A stretch of DNA of 64,000 bases, from assembly GCF_004216565.1 (NCBI RefSeq), contig NZ_SGWV01000008.1:682001-746000 (forward strand), read 5' to 3'. Shown here piece by piece: positions 62,338 to 64,000 of this stretch. The first letter of the stretch is position 1; every line of letters starts with the position of its first letter. This DNA is from Sphaerotilus mobilis (GTDB lineage Bacteria > Pseudomonadota > Gammaproteobacteria > Burkholderiales > Burkholderiaceae_C). The notes under the pieces were generated by a model, which saw only the letters and a program-made list of their open reading frames with translations, was not told the DNA's origin and did not search any database. The translations under genes and the position numbers were made by a program.

Positions 62338-62762
62338 CGGCCACGCACACGATGCTCGATGCGCTGACGCTGCGGGTCGGCCATGAAGGCGACGTGGCGC
62401 ATGTGATCGCCAGCGTCATGCGCTTTTGCAACGAGCACGCCCACGACGGCGTGTTCGCCGCCCACGTCGCCACAGCCGCTTCCGAGCTGGCCAACAACCT
62501 GTGGATGCACACGCCCGACGGCGGCGAGATCCGGCTGCACTGGCTCGACTCGGGCAAGCGCCGTGGCGTCGAGCTGCGCGCCGATGACCGCGGCCCCGGC
62601 ATCCCGGACCTGGCGCTGGCGATGACCGAGGGCTACAGCACCGGCGGCGGCATGGGCTGCGGCCTGCCCGGCGTCGAACGGCTGATGGACGACTTCGACA
62701 TCCGCTCCGAGCCCGGCAGCGGCACCCACGTGCTCGCGCACAAATGGCTGCGCCGACGCTGA
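62334..62762 (+). CDS. Second RsbT/RsbW-like ATPase
   Basis: 142 residues, again a GHKL fold: HVATAASELANNLWMHTPDG (N-box), DRGPGIPDLALAMTEGYSTG, GGMGCGLPGVERLMDDFDIR. It is a diverged paralogue of the preceding gene and overlaps it by the ATGA. A second kinase in tandem may phosphorylate another target or act as an antagonist. Confidence 0.82.
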   Translation: MTATHTMLDALTLRVGHEGDVAHVIASVMRFCNEHAHDGVFAAHVATAASELANNLWMHTPDGGEIRLHWLDSGKRRGVELRADDRGPGIPDLALAMTEGYSTGGGMGCGLPGVERLMDDFDIRSEPGSGTHVLAHKWLRRR

Positions 62763-63379
62763 GCACCGGCTCGCCGGGTCTGAGCATCCGGCGCGCCCAC
62801 CTGCTGCAGGCCATCGAGGCGGATCAACCGTGCGGCGACGCCGTGGGCTGCTGGCTGGCTGACGAGTCGCACGGCGCCGACGGCCTGCTCGCCGTGATCG
62901 ACGGCCTGGGCCACGGCCCCGAGGCCGCGCAAGCAGCACAGGTCGCGCTGCAGACCCTCGGGGCCGCGCCGGAACGGCCGCTGTCCGAGCTGTTCGCCCG
63001 GCTTGACCGGGCCTTGTTCGCCACCCGTGGTGCGGCCATCGGCCTGTTGCGCATCGACGGCCAGCGCCTGCTGCACGCGGGCGTGGGCAACACCCGGCTG
63101 CTGCACTGGCGCGCCCAGGGCCTGGTGCGGCTGGTCTCGCAGAACGGCATCGTCGGTGGCGGCCTGCCGAGCCCGGTGGTCGAGACCGAGCACCCGCTGC
63201 AGGCGGGCGACTGGCTGCTGCTGTTCACCGATGGCCTGGACGAGCGCGTGCGCCTGCCGCTGCGCCTGCCCGAGTGGCAGCGCGACCCGGCCACGCTGTG
63301 CCAGCACCTGATGCAGCACGCCCGCGCTGGCCGCGACGACGCCGGCGTGATGGTGGTGCAGATCGGAGCGCTTGCCTGA
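62744..63379 (+). CDS. RsbX-like SpoIIE/PP2C phosphatase
   Basis: 211 residues: RRAHLLQAIEADQPCGDAVG, LLAVIDGLGHGPEAAQAAQV and LLLFTDGLDERVRL, then RDDAGVMVVQIG. These are PP2C-type motifs with the Asp residues that bind metal. RsbX dephosphorylates RsbR and RsbS to reset the stressosome. It overlaps the preceding ATPase gene by 19 bases. Confidence 0.87.
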   Translation: MAAPTLSTGSPGLSIRRAHLLQAIEADQPCGDAVGCWLADESHGADGLLAVIDGLGHGPEAAQAAQVALQTLGAAPERPLSELFARLDRALFATRGAAIGLLRIDGQRLLHAGVGNTRLLHWRAQGLVRLVSQNGIVGGGLPSPVVETEHPLQAGDWLLLFTDGLDERVRLPLRLPEWQRDPATLCQHLMQHARAGRDDAGVMVVQIGALA

Positions 63380-64000
63380 TGGACCGGGTCGAACGCCTGC
63401 TGCCGGCCTACACGGCGCTGCTGAGCCGCTATGCGATGTCGCCCGATGCGTTCGAGCGCGAGGGCGCGCTGATCGAGGCCACCGAACTGGGCAAGAGCGG
63501 GCTCGAGGATGGCCCGGCCATAGACCAGATGCACGAGGTCCACGGGCGCGCCCAGGCCGAGCTGGCGCAGCGCTGGCGTGACGCGCCCGAGGGCAGCGCG
63601 CCCCATCGGGGCCGCGAGCTGCTGGCGCGCGGCGAGGCGCTGCCCCTGATGCTGGCGCTGCAGCTGCCGCACGAGCTGGCCACGTTGGCCCACCACGAAC
63701 GGCGCTGGCGCCGCGAACATGAGACGCTGGTGACGATGTTCGAGCAGACCGCCGACCTGATCGCGGTGCTCGATGTCGACGGCCAGTGCGACGACGTCAA
63801 CCCGGCCTTCTGCCGCTCGACCGGTTGGACGCGGCGCGAGGCGGTCGAAGGTGCCGGCGCCTGGGCCGAGCCGCCGCAGGGCACGCAGGCCCAGCGTCGA
63901 CGCACCGAGCAGCGGCGGCGCGACGGCAGCAGCCTCCTGGTGGACTGGTCGATCTCGCCGATCCTGGGCCGGCGCGGCGAGCTGCTGAGCCACGTCTGCA
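63379..64000 (+). CDS. PAS-domain sensor protein with RsbU-like N-terminus (3' end outside window)
   Basis: The frame starts at ATG 63379, overlapping the RsbX stop (TGATG), and is open to the window end (207 codons seen). The first about 60 residues (LLPAYTALLSRYAMSPDAFE, REGALIEATELGKSGLEDGP) match the N-terminal helical domain of RsbU-type phosphatases. That domain is the partner of RsbT. Then comes a coiled linker and a PAS domain (LVTMFEQTADLIAVLDVDGQ). The output domain is not visible: PP2C, histidine kinase or GGDEF are all possible. Confidence 0.7.
   Translation, partial: MDRVERLLPAYTALLSRYAMSPDAFEREGALIEATELGKSGLEDGPAIDQMHEVHGRAQAELAQRWRDAPEGSAPHRGRELLARGEALPLMLALQLPHELATLAHHERRWRREHETLVTMFEQTADLIAVLDVDGQCDDVNPAFCRSTGWTRREAVEGAGAWAEPPQGTQAQRRRTEQRRRDGSSLLVDWSISPILGRRGELLSHVC

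Overview
The window is high-GC DNA with the gene style of a betaproteobacterium of the order Burkholderiales (Leptothrix/Sphaerotilus/Rubrivivax type). This placement is inferred from GC-biased codon use, the FrcBCA-type sugar transporter and the chemosensory/stressosome gene content. No marker gene fixes the genus.

1-25.3 kb, envelope and caspase-homologue region. Six proteins with intact caspase-like (peptidase C14/orthocaspase) His-Cys dyads and export signals lie within about 18 kb. Two carry a C-terminal formylglycine-generating-enzyme (FGE/sulfatase-modifying) fold, and at least two carry an embedded EF-hand loop. Among them are OmpA-type peptidoglycan-binding proteins, DUF4384-type lipoproteins, an ECF sigma factor with a probable anti-sigma partner, and a secreted inhibitory-type serpin whose predicted P1 residue is Lys. 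Lys is a residue metacaspases and orthocaspases prefer to cut after. The cluster may therefore encode proteases together with their inhibitor. The right part (about 17.6-25.3 kb) is visibly less GC-rich and is built of lipoproteins around the sixth caspase homologue.

25.3-42.6 kb, defence and mobile-element region. It opens with an IS66 remnant, a broken gene and a perfect LexA box. A minus-strand type I restriction-modification operon follows: hsdR, a small Cys-containing protein, a Phd/VapC toxin-antitoxin pair, hsdM, hsdS and a NYN/PIN-like protein with a Lys/Ala-rich tail. Next come debris and intact copies of toxin-antitoxin systems (truncated hicA, two hicB pieces, a VapB-like remnant, intact brnT-brnA), an ArdC-like antirestriction fragment, a PLD-family nuclease with a substituted catalytic Lys and a phage antirepressor-like gene. 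Then come a CAP-domain lipoprotein and a broken secreted protein. An integrase remnant abuts tRNA-Pro(UGG), which looks like the scar of an integrated element.

42.6-48.7 kb, sugar uptake. A divergent PfkB kinase faces an ABC importer (binding protein, permease, ATPase), a RbsD/FucU-type mutarotase and a ROK regulator. A palindromic operator candidate lies in the divergent promoter region.

48.7-64 kb, chemosensory and stressosome locus. A single run of plus-strand genes encodes a soluble chemoreceptor with two signalling tips, a triple-CheW scaffold, CheB, a HEAT-repeat protein, CheR, response regulators, CheA, a degenerate STAS protein and a second small receptor. It continues through a translationally coupled junction into RsbR, RsbS, two RsbT-like kinases, an RsbX-like phosphatase and a PAS sensor cut by the window end. 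The layout suggests that chemosensory signalling and stressosome partner switching are wired together.
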